A DNA stretch of 64,000 nt, taken from contig CBFDBJ010000002.1 of NCBI GenBank assembly GCA_965603015.1, positions 1 through 64,000 on the forward strand, read 5' to 3'. Below are positions 8,358-17,436 of the stretch, piece after piece. The position numbers and the translations under genes were made by a program. Positions within the stretch are counted from its first letter, which is position 1; the number at the start of each line of letters is the position of its first letter. Source of the DNA: JAUWTJ01 sp965603015. Its GTDB lineage: Bacteria > Pseudomonadota > Alphaproteobacteria > M2410. The notes beneath the pieces were generated by a model. The model worked only from the letters and a program-made list of their open reading frames with translations. It did not search any database and was not told where the DNA came from.

Positions 8358-9266
8358 GTGCCCTGCCTGTTCTGTTTTGGTTACAGCTACACCGCAAAGG
8401 CCCTTGTGCGCCGCCTCAGGGCCGATCCCGCCGGGGTGGACTGGAAAATAGTGGCAACCATCCGGGACGAAGATGAAGCCGACGCCCTCAAGGCAGGCGG
8501 AGTGGAGGCCCATGTTTTTGGCAGTGCCTCGAGCCGGATAGCGCTGGAAAAAGCGTCCCACATCCTCATCTCCGTACCGCCGGCAAAGGACGGTGACCCT
8601 GTGCTTGCAGCCTATGGTGAGACCCTGGCCAATCTCCCACCAACCTGGCTCGGCTATCTTTCCACAACAGGACCCTATGGTGATTGCGGCGGCGCCTGGA
8701 TCGACGAGACCGCCCCCACGAACCCATCAGGCAAAAGGGGGCAAAGACGCCTTGATGCAGAGCGCGCCTGGGCCCTGCTTTGCCAGACTAACCATCTGCC
8801 ACTTCATATCTTCCGTTTGCCTGGCCTCTATGGCCCCGGGCGCTCTGCTCTCGACCGGGTGCGCGGCGGGACCGCGCGGCGGATCATCAAACAGGGCCAG
8901 GTTTTCTCACGGATCCACATTGATGATCTGGCCACGATCCTGAAGGCTTCCATGGATAATCCCAATCCAGGGCCCGGGACAAAGGCGGTTTTTAAGGGAG
9001 CGCTTTATAAAGGGGTGGTCTATAATGTTGCCGACGACCTGCCCGCCCCGCCGCAGGATGTCACCGCTTTTGCCGCTGAACTTCTCGGCCTCGCGCCGCC
9101 TCCTGAAATCCCGTTTGAAGAGGCCGACCTCTCGCCCATGGCGCGGTCGTTTTATGCCGACTCAAAGCGCATCTCCAACCGGCTCATCAAGTCCAGACTG
9201 GGCATATCCCTGCAATACCCGACCTACCGCGAAGGCCTGCAGGCGATCCTTGACGCCGAAGGCTAA
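8358..9266 (+). CDS. SDR family NAD(P)-dependent oxidoreductase (YeeZ-like)
   Basis: The product opens FCFGYSYTAKALVRRL, the degenerate GxGxxG nucleotide site used by the YeeZ/atypical extended SDR group, then carries ILISVPPAKDGDPVLAAY, LGYLSTTGPYGDCGGAWIDETAP with the family's ST-GVYG-like block, and IFRLPGLYGPGRSALDRVR with the YGPGR motif of sugar-nucleotide epimerase relatives. FSRIHIDDLATIL is also characteristic. It probably binds NAD(P) in the cytoplasm; the substrate is unknown. The start is GTG with AAAGGA seven bases upstream. The 3' end overlaps the convergent hydrolase gene by 4 bp. Confidence 0.85.
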   Translation: MPCLFCFGYSYTAKALVRRLRADPAGVDWKIVATIRDEDEADALKAGGVEAHVFGSASSRIALEKASHILISVPPAKDGDPVLAAYGETLANLPPTWLGYLSTTGPYGDCGGAWIDETAPTNPSGKRGQRRLDAERAWALLCQTNHLPLHIFRLPGLYGPGRSALDRVRGGTARRIIKQGQVFSRIHIDDLATILKASMDNPNPGPGTKAVFKGALYKGVVYNVADDLPAPPQDVTAFAAELLGLAPPPEIPFEEADLSPMARSFYADSKRISNRLIKSRLGISLQYPTYREGLQAILDAEG

Positions 9267-10045
9267 CTTCCCAGAATGCTTTCCAGCGCCTGGGCCAATA
9301 CCTTGAGCCCGGCTTTATCCGACAGCCTGTGATCACCGTCTTTCACGTAGGTCAGCGTGACATCACTCCCGACAAGCCGGTCAACCAGCGCCAGCGATTG
9401 CTTCGGGTCGACATCGTCATCCCTCATGCCGTGCAGGATCCGCACCGGATGCTGAATATTGATCGGCCCCTGAAGCAGCAAATGCTTTGCCCCGTCCTCA
9501 AGCAGCTCCCGCGTGATCATATAGGGTTCATCATCGTAAGCCGAAGGACGTGGCCAGGGTTTGCCTGCCTCGAAGAGCGTCTTTGCCTCGTCCGACAGCC
9601 CGGCCTTGATCACCTCGGTAAAATCAGGCGCCGGGGCAATCAGAACCAGACCCTTCACCCGCGCCGGTCTGGCAAGCGCCATCAAAAGCGCAATCCAGCC
9701 GCCCATGCTTGAGCCAACGAGGATTTGCGAACCTTGCGCGACATCATCGAAAACCTGCAAGGCGTTATCCAGCCAGCGGCTGATGGTGCCCTCTTCAAAA
9801 GCGCCCGATGAGGCCCCGTGACCGAAATAATCAAACCGCACAGCCCCCAGCCCCCGCGCCTTGGCAAAGCGGTCCGTCTCTATGGCCTTCAGACCATCCA
9901 TTCCCGACTTCAGGCCGGTCAGGGAGAAAAAGCCCGGATTACCCGCTCTGGCAGCTTTGGCTGAAGTCTTGCCTTCGCGGATACGATAGGCAATGGTCTC
10001 ACCGTCTTTCGATGTGAGCCTCTTGAGATCTGGTATGTTAGCCAT
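9263..10045 (-). CDS. Alpha/beta hydrolase
   Basis: The 260-residue single-domain hydrolase has the nucleophile elbow VGSSMGGWIALLMALA (GSSMG, Ser about 112), an oxyanion/early strand block VRFDYFGHGASSGAFEEGTISRW, a later acid in ILHGMRDDDVDPKQSLAL and the catalytic His in VKDGDHRLSD. This arrangement resembles the ABHD10/palmitoyl-thioesterase-like group common in alphaproteobacteria. A carboxylesterase or thioesterase function is likely; the acyl substrate is unknown. There is no signal peptide, so it is cytoplasmic. It is divergent from the glycosyltransferase gene that begins 107 bp away. Confidence 0.85.
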   Translation of the reverse strand: MANIPDLKRLTSKDGETIAYRIREGKTSAKAARAGNPGFFSLTGLKSGMDGLKAIETDRFAKARGLGAVRFDYFGHGASSGAFEEGTISRWLDNALQVFDDVAQGSQILVGSSMGGWIALLMALARPARVKGLVLIAPAPDFTEVIKAGLSDEAKTLFEAGKPWPRPSAYDDEPYMITRELLEDGAKHLLLQGPINIQHPVRILHGMRDDDVDPKQSLALVDRLVGSDVTLTYVKDGDHRLSDKAGLKVLAQALESILGS

Positions 10046-10151
10046 AGGGTCCGTCCGTATTCCAGAGTTTCATATCATCATGGTCCCAGACCGGTTCATG
10101 ATATCCAGTAGCAAGCCAGTCACAACCTGACAGAAATTCAGCACGACCCTT

Positions 10152-11330
10152 ATGCCAACATCCCACAACACACCAGCACCAAATGTTCTGCAAGTGATAC
10201 CCGAACTGGATACCGGCGGCGCTGAACGCACGACAGTCGATGTCGCAAAGGCGGTTCTTGGTGCTGGCGGCAAGGCCCTTGTGGCGACACGCGGCGGGCG
10301 ACTTCAGACGGAGATCGAGGAGGCCGGGGGCACGGTCATCAACATGCCCGTCCACAGCAAAAATCCCGTCACGATCTTTCTGAATATCTTCCGTCTGCGC
10401 CGCATCATCAAGCATGAGGCCATCGACGTCGTCCATGTGCGCAGCCGCGCGCCAGCCTGGAGCGCCCTTGCCGCAGCGCGGCTCACCGGCACGCGGTTTG
10501 TCACCACCTATCACGGAACCTACACCGCGAAGTCGGCCCTCAAGCGATTTTACAATTCCGGCATGGCACGCGGCGACGAGGTCATCGCAAATTCTGCCTT
10601 CATCGCAGATCGCATCCGCGCCGAACATGCCGGGCTGAGCCCCTCATTGACCGTCATCCACCGTGGCACCGACATGAGCCTGTTTGATCCTGCCGCCGTC
10701 AGCGAAGACAGGAAACAGGCCTTGCGCAAAGACTGGTCGATCAGCGCCCCGGACGAGACCATTATCCTGCTGCCCGGACGGCTCACCGCCTGGAAGGGCC
10801 AGCGGGTCCTTGTCGAGGCGGCGGGGCTGCTCAAGGACAAGGGTTGCGAGGATTTCACCATTGTGCTGGCCGGCGACGCTCAGGGTCGCGACAATTACGA
10901 GAAGGATCTTTGGGATCTCATCCGCAGCCTGGATCTGGCAACGCGGGTCCGCATGCCGGGACATTGCGCCGACGTACCTGCGGCCTGCGCCCTTTCAACC
11001 CTTGTGGTTTCCGCCTCGACAGAGCCCGAGGCCTTTGGCCGTGTCGCCGTCGAAGCCCAGGCCATGGGTCGCCCGATTATTGCGTCAGAGCATGGCGGCT
11101 CCCTCGAGACCGTCATGGTTGACGACGGTGCGATGACCGGCTGGCGCGTCGAACCGGATGATCCGGAGGCCCTGGCGGAGGCGATTGCGGAGGCGCTCAA
11201 AATGAGCGCGGCCAAGAGATCTGAAATCGGCGCCCGCGGCCGCGCAAACGCTCAGGCGAACTTCTCCGTTGAGGCCATGTGTGACAGCACTCTTGAGGTT
11301 TACGACAGGGTGCTTGCGAAGCTCCACTAA
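10152..11330 (+). CDS. Glycosyltransferase family 4 protein
   Basis: This 392-residue GT-B enzyme has an N-terminal acceptor domain beginning VLQVIPELDTGGAERTTVDVAKAV (the GGAERT loop), the hinge HRGTDMSLFDP, and a C-terminal nucleotide-sugar domain with ILLPGRLTAWKGQRVLVEAAGLL and the donor-binding EPEAFGRVAVEAQAMGRPIIASEHGG, i.e. the E-x7-E signature of GT4 retaining enzymes. It probably adds a sugar to lipopolysaccharide or another surface glycan at the cytoplasmic membrane face. The next two genes on the opposite strand are also envelope-sugar genes; its stop overlaps the convergent ELM1 gene by 4 bp. Confidence 0.9.
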   Translation: MPTSHNTPAPNVLQVIPELDTGGAERTTVDVAKAVLGAGGKALVATRGGRLQTEIEEAGGTVINMPVHSKNPVTIFLNIFRLRRIIKHEAIDVVHVRSRAPAWSALAAARLTGTRFVTTYHGTYTAKSALKRFYNSGMARGDEVIANSAFIADRIRAEHAGLSPSLTVIHRGTDMSLFDPAAVSEDRKQALRKDWSISAPDETIILLPGRLTAWKGQRVLVEAAGLLKDKGCEDFTIVLAGDAQGRDNYEKDLWDLIRSLDLATRVRMPGHCADVPAACALSTLVVSASTEPEAFGRVAVEAQAMGRPIIASEHGGSLETVMVDDGAMTGWRVEPDDPEALAEAIAEALKMSAAKRSEIGARGRANAQANFSVEAMCDSTLEVYDRVLAKLH

Positions 11331-12370
11331 TTGAGCAGCGCAACCTCGGCAAGCTGACGCTCGACAGCCTCGGCCAGGTCATCAAGATGATTGGTCACCA
11401 TCGGCTTGAGTGTTTTCAGAACACCCGCAAGGTCTCTTTCCAGCCCGCCTTCAAGTTTCAACTGACCAAGCAAGTGCCCGGAACACAGCCCCGACAGCAT
11501 AACCTCTTCGCGGTGCGTCAGACGCCGGTCCTTCGGCTGCAGCGCGACGGTCGGGCGCCGCGCGCAAATCCCTTCAACCAGCATGGAAGAGCTGTCTTCC
11601 GTACAAACAACAAAATCCGACCGGGCGAGAAGTTCAACAACAGAGCCTGGCCCGGCTTCGCGAAAATCAACAAACTCGATAACCCGCTCAGACGTCCGTG
11701 CCGCTTCTGCAAGCGCATCGGAGACCTCCGCAGGCGTCCTGGGCGAGTTGGTCACCAGCCATCGGAAGGGCCCGGCGTCCTGCGCCGTCAGGAGCCCTGT
11801 CAGCACCCTCCATTCTTCCGCCGAAAACGTGTGGCACCCCGAAGGCCCACCCACCAGCAAGGCGCCTGTGAGCGGTCCGACCGCCCCGGCCTCATGATCG
11901 CTCAAGAGGCTCACCGGCCCCATCTGGTCAGGGTCAACGGACGAAGGTTTTGGCAGAACCAGGTGCCGTGGCTGGCCCGCCAGATCCGCGTAGGGCGTCA
12001 GTACGGCTGCGAAACTTGTTGCCCCGGCATTGCGCAGGGAGCCGGAAAAAATATTGGGGACCCCGTAGTGGCGCGCAAGAGCCACATTGGCCGGCAAGGT
12101 CGCCCCCCCCGCAGAAACGATAAGATCCGGGGGTTGTTTCGGAAGCGTAATATCCGGATAGACCATGCGGAGTACAAGCGAGGGAGCGCCGATACGCCGC
12201 CGTAACAACGATCTGCCGAGCCTTGGAAAAGGTTTCGGACGCGGAATGACATGGACTTTCTCAATCTCGATCGAATGCTTGCGAGAGAGCGCCAGCGCGA
12301 TCGCCTCGCTTTGACGAAAGTGGCCCGGCCTGTCGTCGGAGATTATCAGGATACGGCGTGGATCCGTCAT
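11327..12370 (-). CDS. ELM1/GtrOC1-family putative glycosyltransferase
   Basis: The product matches the family once called DUF1022 and known from plant mitochondrial fission protein ELM1: ILIISDDRPGHFRQSEAIALAL at the start, PPDLIVSAGGATLPANVALARHYGVPNIFSGSLR, LLVGGPSGCHTFSAEEW, RWLVTNSPRTPAEVSDAL and DFVVCTEDSSSMLVEGICARRPTVAL. Bacterial members sit in LPS and O-antigen loci and have a GT-B-like fold; the reaction is not established. Its start overlaps the stop of the upstream pyruvyl transferase gene by 4 bp (ATGA), so the two are translationally coupled. Confidence 0.85.
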   Translation of the reverse strand: MTDPRRILIISDDRPGHFRQSEAIALALSRKHSIEIEKVHVIPRPKPFPRLGRSLLRRRIGAPSLVLRMVYPDITLPKQPPDLIVSAGGATLPANVALARHYGVPNIFSGSLRNAGATSFAAVLTPYADLAGQPRHLVLPKPSSVDPDQMGPVSLLSDHEAGAVGPLTGALLVGGPSGCHTFSAEEWRVLTGLLTAQDAGPFRWLVTNSPRTPAEVSDALAEAARTSERVIEFVDFREAGPGSVVELLARSDFVVCTEDSSSMLVEGICARRPTVALQPKDRRLTHREEVMLSGLCSGHLLGQLKLEGGLERDLAGVLKTLKPMVTNHLDDLAEAVERQLAEVALLN

Positions 12371-13533
12371 AAGCCAAGCCTGGACCAGTTCTCAGCACAC
12401 GCAAGGCCTTTGGCAAGACGCGCGGCGCTGTCTTCCGAAGAAACGGCCAGCGCCCTTCCATCCCGGGCCAGAGCGGTGAGAGCCTTTTCCTGTCCGGCCT
12501 CGTCCCGCCAGCTTGCTTCTCCCAGCGGATAGTCCAGCATCTCCATCAACCCCCTGACCTTGTGCGTGTTGCCTTCAAATCCGATTTGCGGCGTACCGAC
12601 AAGCGCGGCAAAAACCATCGGGTGAAACCGCCCGCCAACAAGCCCTCGTGCCGTAGCAATCACGCAGACAGCATCGCGCCAGTCAAGCGAGGCATCCAGA
12701 ATGCGTAGATCTTCACCGCGCGCAACAAGCGCCTCGCCGAGACGCAGATCGGTTTTTGTGCTGGCAAGCAGAACCACCGGCAAATCGAACATCGCCCTGA
12801 CCTTCCGGAGTACCGATCCGAACAGGTCTACATCGCGTTTTGACAGCGCAGAAGAGCCCGTCACAGCAATAAAGGCTTCAGGCAGACCCAGCCGCCCCGC
12901 CACCTCACGGATCGCATCAGGGCTCGGACAAGGCGTTGAAAATGCTGCATCCGGCATCAGGATCGCATGCCCGATGCCAAGACGGTGCAACAATGCCAGA
13001 CTTGCATTGTCCCGGGCACAGACCAGAGGCAGATCGCTGTAGACGGTGGACAGCAAGTCAGCCTTCCACTCACCGGGCGTCACGTCCACGGTTTGATTGA
13101 CCACCGCCACCTGTGCGCCCGACCGTCTGGCATATTCCAGCGATCCGAGAAGCCGCACCAGATGGCCGGACCGACTGTGGATCATCCCCTCGCCGTTCAT
13201 AATGACGAGGTCCGCCTGATCCAGGCGGGCGAGGTCAACGCCAAAATCACCGAGCGCCCGTTCCAGCAGCGCCGGAATCGAAGGCGTCGAAATGGCCCTG
13301 GCAATACGGCGCTCAAGATACCGGCGAACAGGCGACAGGCGCTTCCAGGGCAGGCTTTCAGCCGGAAAGGCCTCAAACGACGCCTCCGGCCACCGTGCGC
13401 AAACAAGCGTCTTGAGCCCGGTACTGGTGGCAATACAGCCCCAGTTCGGGTGTCCGCTGGTATCGTTGAGCAGGACAATCTTCATGGCGGCACTCATATC
13501 AGCCGCCCGGCGTTTCAACAACCGACCGATCAA
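12367..13533 (-). CDS. Polysaccharide pyruvyl transferase family protein
   Basis: The protein has MKIVLLNDTSGHPNWGCIATSTGL near its start, as in CsaB/WcaK-type pyruvyl transferases, then LDQADLVIMNGEGMIHSR, VAVVNQTVDVTPGEW, VCARDNASLALLHRLGI, FIAVTGSSALSKRDVDLF and GLVGGRFHPMVFAALVGTPQIGF, all family hallmarks. The family adds ketal pyruvate to sugars of cell-surface polymers. The TTG start at 13533 is chosen because AAGGAG precedes it by six bases; ATGs at 13497 and 13485 are alternatives. With the coupled ELM1 gene and the nearby GT4 it forms a small envelope-glycan group. A helix-rich N-terminal extension of 16 residues would be unusual, so the start remains uncertain. Confidence 0.85.
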   Translation of the reverse strand: MIGRLLKRRAADMSAAMKIVLLNDTSGHPNWGCIATSTGLKTLVCARWPEASFEAFPAESLPWKRLSPVRRYLERRIARAISTPSIPALLERALGDFGVDLARLDQADLVIMNGEGMIHSRSGHLVRLLGSLEYARRSGAQVAVVNQTVDVTPGEWKADLLSTVYSDLPLVCARDNASLALLHRLGIGHAILMPDAAFSTPCPSPDAIREVAGRLGLPEAFIAVTGSSALSKRDVDLFGSVLRKVRAMFDLPVVLLASTKTDLRLGEALVARGEDLRILDASLDWRDAVCVIATARGLVGGRFHPMVFAALVGTPQIGFEGNTHKVRGLMEMLDYPLGEASWRDEAGQEKALTALARDGRALAVSSEDSAARLAKGLACAENWSRLGL

Positions 13534-13705
13534 TCACCGCTCCTTTCCTTAAGAACAGCGGCGACCCGGAAAAACAGCGGGACCAGAGCCTTGCCGGGAC
13601 AAGAAATAGCGGGAGAATGAAATCGGTTGTTTCCCCGGGGCTTCTGAAAGGCTAAAAGATCCGCCGGAATACCTGAAACTCTGGCACAAAGGAGCCTTGA
13701 ACCCC

Positions 13706-15700
13706 ATGTCCGGTCCAAATGAAGCGGAAATCACCTCTGTAAGTCTAACGTTGCCTGACGGCAGTGTGCGAACTTTCGAGGGACCGGTTACAGGCACCGA
13801 GCTTGCGGGCGACATCGGCCCCGGGCTCGCCAAGGCGGCTCTGGCATGGAAAGTCGATGGCGAGGTCTGGGACCTCACCCGCGCGGCCACCAAAGACTGC
13901 GCCGTTTCCATCATCACGATGAAAGACGAGGAAGAAGCGCTGGATTTGATCCGGCATGACGCCGCGCACCTCATGGCCATGGCCGTTCAGGAGCTTTTCC
14001 CCGGCACACAGGTCACGATCGGCCCGAACATCGAGGACGGTTTCTTTTACGATTTTGCCCGCAACGAACCGTTTCATCTCGAAGATCTGGAAAAGATCGA
14101 AAAGAAAATGGCCGAGCTGGTTGATGCCAATCATCCAACCCACCGCGAGGTCTGGAAACGCGACGACGCCATCAAGCATTTCAAGGATATGGGTGAGACC
14201 TATAAAGCAGAAATCATTTCCGATTTGCCCGGCGACGAGGACATCTCACTCTATTTCCATGGCCCCTGGCATGACCTGTGCCGCGGCCCGCATCTCACGT
14301 CCCTTGGCAAAATCGGCAAGGCCTTCAAGCTGACCAAGCTGGCCGGCGCCTATTGGCGCGGCGACAGCAATAACGCGCAGCTGCAACGCATCTACGGCAC
14401 CGCATGGCGCGATCCGAAGGAGCTCAGGGCCTACCTCCTGCGCATCGAGGAAGCCGAAAAGCGCGACCACAGGAAACTGGGCAAGGAAATGGATCTCTTC
14501 CATTTTCAGGAAGAAGCCATGGGTTCCGTGTTCTGGCACCCCAAGGGCTTTGCCATATACAACACCATGGAAACCTATATCCGCCGGAAAGTTTCCAAAT
14601 CCGACTATGTTGAGGTCAAAACCCCTCAGCTCTTCGACAGCAAGCTATGGGTCCAGTCAGGCCACTGGGGCAAGTTTCGCGAAAACATGTTTGTCGTTCC
14701 GGACGAGGTTCCCAATATTGATGACGAGGGCCCTCTGTTTACCGGTGAGAGCGGCAAAGTCATGGCGATCAAACCTATGAATTGCCCGGCCCACATTCAG
14801 ATTTTCAAGCAAGGCACAAAATCCTACCGTGACCTGCCGCTGCGCATGGCCGAATTTGGCTGCTGTCATCGCAACGAGGCTCATGGCGCCCTACACGGAT
14901 TGATGCGGGTTCGTCAGATGACACAGGACGATGGCCACATCTTCTGCACTGAAGAACAGGTGATCTCCGAAACCATTCGCTTCTGCGATCTATTGCAGGA
15001 AATCTATGCCGATTTTGGCTTTGTCGATGTCAAAGTATGTCTGGCGACCCGGCCTGAAGTCCGCATGGGTAGCGACGAGCAATGGGACAAAGCGGAAACG
15101 GATCTGGCACGGGCAGTCGAGGCGGCTAACTTGCCATATCAACTGCTGCCTGGCGAAGGCGCGTTCTATGGACCAAAACTGGAATTCCATCTCAAAGATG
15201 CCATTGGCCGCACCTGGCAATGTGGCACTTTGCAACTTGATTTTGGAACTCCCGAACGCCTTGGAGCCACCTATACCGGCGAAGATGGCAAGAAACATCA
15301 CCCTGTCATGCTGCACCGGGCCATCCTGGGAACGCTCGAGCGTTTCATTGGCGTTCTGACCGAAAACTATGCCGGCAAGTTCCCGATGTGGCTGGCTCCG
15401 GTCCAGGCGGTGGTCACGACGATCACCTCGGAAGCGGACGGTTACGCCCGGGAAGTCTACGAACAACTGCGTGCCAAAGGCCTGCGGGTTGAACTCGATA
15501 TCAGAAACGAGAAGATCAACTACAAGGTCCGCGAGCATTCCCTTGCCAAAGTGCCCGCTCTCTATGTGGTCGGCGAGCGCGAATCCGAGGAAAAAACCGT
15601 TTCGATCCGGCGGCTTGGTGAAAAAGGTCAAAAGGTGGTCAGTCTCGATCAAGCCATTGGCGACCTCGTGCTGGAAGCCACACCGCCCGATCTCAAATGA
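13706..15700 (+). CDS. thrS: Threonyl-tRNA synthetase
   Basis: It charges tRNA-Thr with threonine in the cytoplasm. The order is complete: N-terminal TGS domain (ISVSLTLPDGSVRTFEGPVTGTELA), editing domain with HDAAHLMAMAVQELFPGTQVTIGPNIEDGFFYDF, the class II core with PMNCPAHIQIF (motif 2 region), RMAEFGCCHRNEAHGALHGLMRVRQMTQDDGHIF, motif 3 HRAILGTLERFIGVL, and the anticodon-binding C-terminal domain (VRELDIRNEKINYKVREHSLAKVPALYVVGERE). Length is normal for the family. The ATG at 13706 is chosen; a TTG at 13697 is in frame but sits only two bases from the GGAG at 13691-13694. infC follows on the same strand 262 bp later, the classical thrS-infC order. Confidence 0.97.
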   Translation: MSGPNEAEITSVSLTLPDGSVRTFEGPVTGTELAGDIGPGLAKAALAWKVDGEVWDLTRAATKDCAVSIITMKDEEEALDLIRHDAAHLMAMAVQELFPGTQVTIGPNIEDGFFYDFARNEPFHLEDLEKIEKKMAELVDANHPTHREVWKRDDAIKHFKDMGETYKAEIISDLPGDEDISLYFHGPWHDLCRGPHLTSLGKIGKAFKLTKLAGAYWRGDSNNAQLQRIYGTAWRDPKELRAYLLRIEEAEKRDHRKLGKEMDLFHFQEEAMGSVFWHPKGFAIYNTMETYIRRKVSKSDYVEVKTPQLFDSKLWVQSGHWGKFRENMFVVPDEVPNIDDEGPLFTGESGKVMAIKPMNCPAHIQIFKQGTKSYRDLPLRMAEFGCCHRNEAHGALHGLMRVRQMTQDDGHIFCTEEQVISETIRFCDLLQEIYADFGFVDVKVCLATRPEVRMGSDEQWDKAETDLARAVEAANLPYQLLPGEGAFYGPKLEFHLKDAIGRTWQCGTLQLDFGTPERLGATYTGEDGKKHHPVMLHRAILGTLERFIGVLTENYAGKFPMWLAPVQAVVTTITSEADGYAREVYEQLRAKGLRVELDIRNEKINYKVREHSLAKVPALYVVGERESEEKTVSIRRLGEKGQKVVSLDQAIGDLVLEATPPDLK

Positions 15701-15962
15701 AAAAGCCCTTGAGGAGCGACAATACGCGCTTTCTTTTGCCTGGGAAGAACCCGGGCAATTTGCTAATCTTCAGGCCATTTACAAAAGCAGAGTTCAATTT
15801 TGTGACAAAAATGCATAACAAACAACGCGGCAGCCACGTTTAGTAAACACGGGGTGTTGCCTCCATTAACCTGTTGGGTGTAGTCATACCCGACCCAAGA
15901 CCGCTCCCGCCTGCACAAAATGAAGCGAAAAGGCGGGTTCGGCATTAACAGGAGCACTACAC

Positions 15963-16502
15963 ATAGCCAGAAGACCACACAGGGCGTCCGCAGTTCAGGA
16001 TAAGGGACCGCGCATCAACGCCAGAATTGAAGCTCAGGAAGTTTTTCTCATTGGAGCAGAAGGTGAACAGATCGGCCCAACGCCGCTAAGTGAAGCCCTT
16101 GAAGTTGCAGCCGAGTCCGGCCTCGACCTCGTAGAGGTTTCACCCACCGCACGGCCGCCCGTTTGCAAAATCCTCGATTACGGCAAGTTCAAGTTCCAGG
16201 CCCAGAAAAAGGCCGCGGAAGCCAAGAAGAAGCAGAAGATCACCGAAATCAAGGAGATCAAGATGCGGCCGAATATCGACATCCATGACTATGAAACCAA
16301 GATGAAGGCCGTGAACAAGTTTCTTGACCAGGGCGACAAGGTCAAAGTCACCTTGCGGTTTCGCGGTCGGGAGATGGCGCACATGGAATTGGGCATGAAG
16401 CTGTTAAAGAAAGTTCAGAGCGACGTCGATGAGGTTGCCAAGGTTGAACTTCTTCCCAAGCTCGAAGGTCGTCAGATGATTATGGTGGTTGCGCCGAGAT
16501 AG
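15963..16502 (+). CDS. infC: Translation initiation factor IF-3, rare ATA start
   Basis: IF-3 binds the 30S subunit and rejects non-canonical start codons and non-initiator tRNA. The 179-residue product reads (M)ARRPHRASAVQDKGPRINARI, then VFLIGAEGEQIGPTPLSEAL, LDLVEVSPTARPPVCKILDYGKFKF, a KK-rich linker and KMRPNIDIHDYETKMKAV, the complete two-domain IF-3. Between an in-frame stop at 15921 and the conserved N-terminus there is no ATG, GTG, TTG or CTG; the ATA at 15963 follows GGAG (15951-15954) at the right distance. infC genes typically use ATT or ATA, which lets IF-3 repress its own synthesis, so autoregulation is expected. rpmI and rplT do not follow. Confidence 0.95.
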   Translation: MARRPHRASAVQDKGPRINARIEAQEVFLIGAEGEQIGPTPLSEALEVAAESGLDLVEVSPTARPPVCKILDYGKFKFQAQKKAAEAKKKQKITEIKEIKMRPNIDIHDYETKMKAVNKFLDQGDKVKVTLRFRGREMAHMELGMKLLKKVQSDVDEVAKVELLPKLEGRQMIMVVAPR

Positions 16503-16532
16503 ATCGGCGCCCACCCCTTGCATCCAGCAGGT

Positions 16533-17141
16533 TCAGTTCACAACACTTGAAACCGCACCGGAAAACGCCCCGCCCAGGTTCTGAAAGGGACCAAGCGGAT
16601 TGGTCCGCTGGTGCGTTTCATTGACACGCTGGGTTCCCGACCAGAGCTTGTAAACCACCACATCGTCTTGTAGCACGAATATGGCCTCGGCCTGCCAGCC
16701 GGTCTTGATTTCCGTGCGCTTGAAATTAAAAACATCAAGCATAACACTGCCGACACGCTCTTGTTCGACATGGCTTGGCGTGAGCTGATACCCTCTGCAC
16801 GTCAACTGTGCTTCAAAACACTTGCGCAAGGCCGGATCGAGATCATCAAAGGTAATGGAATCATGCGGCAGGAAACGCGCAATGAGATCCAGATAGGAGA
16901 GACTTCGAACATTCGGGAAGGTCGTAACGTCGTATCCGGAATTAAACAGTTGCGCCAGCGTGGTTTCCTGGACTGACACTTTTTCAAACGCCTGCAAGGC
17001 GTCATCATAGTTATCAAAGGGCGATTGAACAAAATTCGCCTCTTCCGGCAATATGCCAGAGCTGCCGGCACAGCCAACAAGGCTGAAGCCAGCTATCACG
17101 ACCGCCAAAACCCCTTTTGTCCTTTTACATGCACTCCACAT
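16533..17141 (-). CDS. Hypothetical lipoprotein
   Basis: The product has a basic N-terminus, a hydrophobic stretch VLAVVIAGFSLVGC and a lipobox LVGC with the acylated Cys about residue 24, so it should be a membrane-anchored lipoprotein. The mature region includes LARFLPHDSITFDDLDPALRKCFEAQLTCRGYQLTPSHVEQERVGSVMLDVFNFKRT and a C-terminal beta segment AIFVLQDDVVVYKLWSGTQRV, a pattern close to small assembly-type outer-membrane lipoproteins in alphaproteobacteria. I cannot assign a function. It is convergent with infC, with 30 bp between stops. Confidence 0.75.
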   Translation of the reverse strand: MWSACKRTKGVLAVVIAGFSLVGCAGSSGILPEEANFVQSPFDNYDDALQAFEKVSVQETTLAQLFNSGYDVTTFPNVRSLSYLDLIARFLPHDSITFDDLDPALRKCFEAQLTCRGYQLTPSHVEQERVGSVMLDVFNFKRTEIKTGWQAEAIFVLQDDVVVYKLWSGTQRVNETHQRTNPLGPFQNLGGAFSGAVSSVVN

Positions 17142-17436
17142 ATCAACCCCGGTTTTCTTGTCCCTTCAGACCGACCGCCATGGCCGGAAACTTCGGGACT
17201 GGAACCTGCTCCTCTGTCCGGATCTGAGACAAACACCCGGAGGCAAACTCCCTTTACAGGGTATGTTGCTAATATTAGGCCAGAACAGAGCCAATACAAG
17301 TGCGACATTGCGCTGGCACGCGGGTCTTTGCCGTTTAGCCCCCGGAAAAACTGAGGCAGAGCGCCAGATTCCGCTTGAGCCTTCATGGAACAAGGCTAAT
17401 CTGATCCCACATTCAAGCATCAATGGAGGCTTCCCC

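Noticed and set aside
15701..15962. Leader regulation or riboswitch between thrS and infC
   Set aside because: The region has no clear paired elements that match known leaders; only the ribosome site and ATA start are supported.
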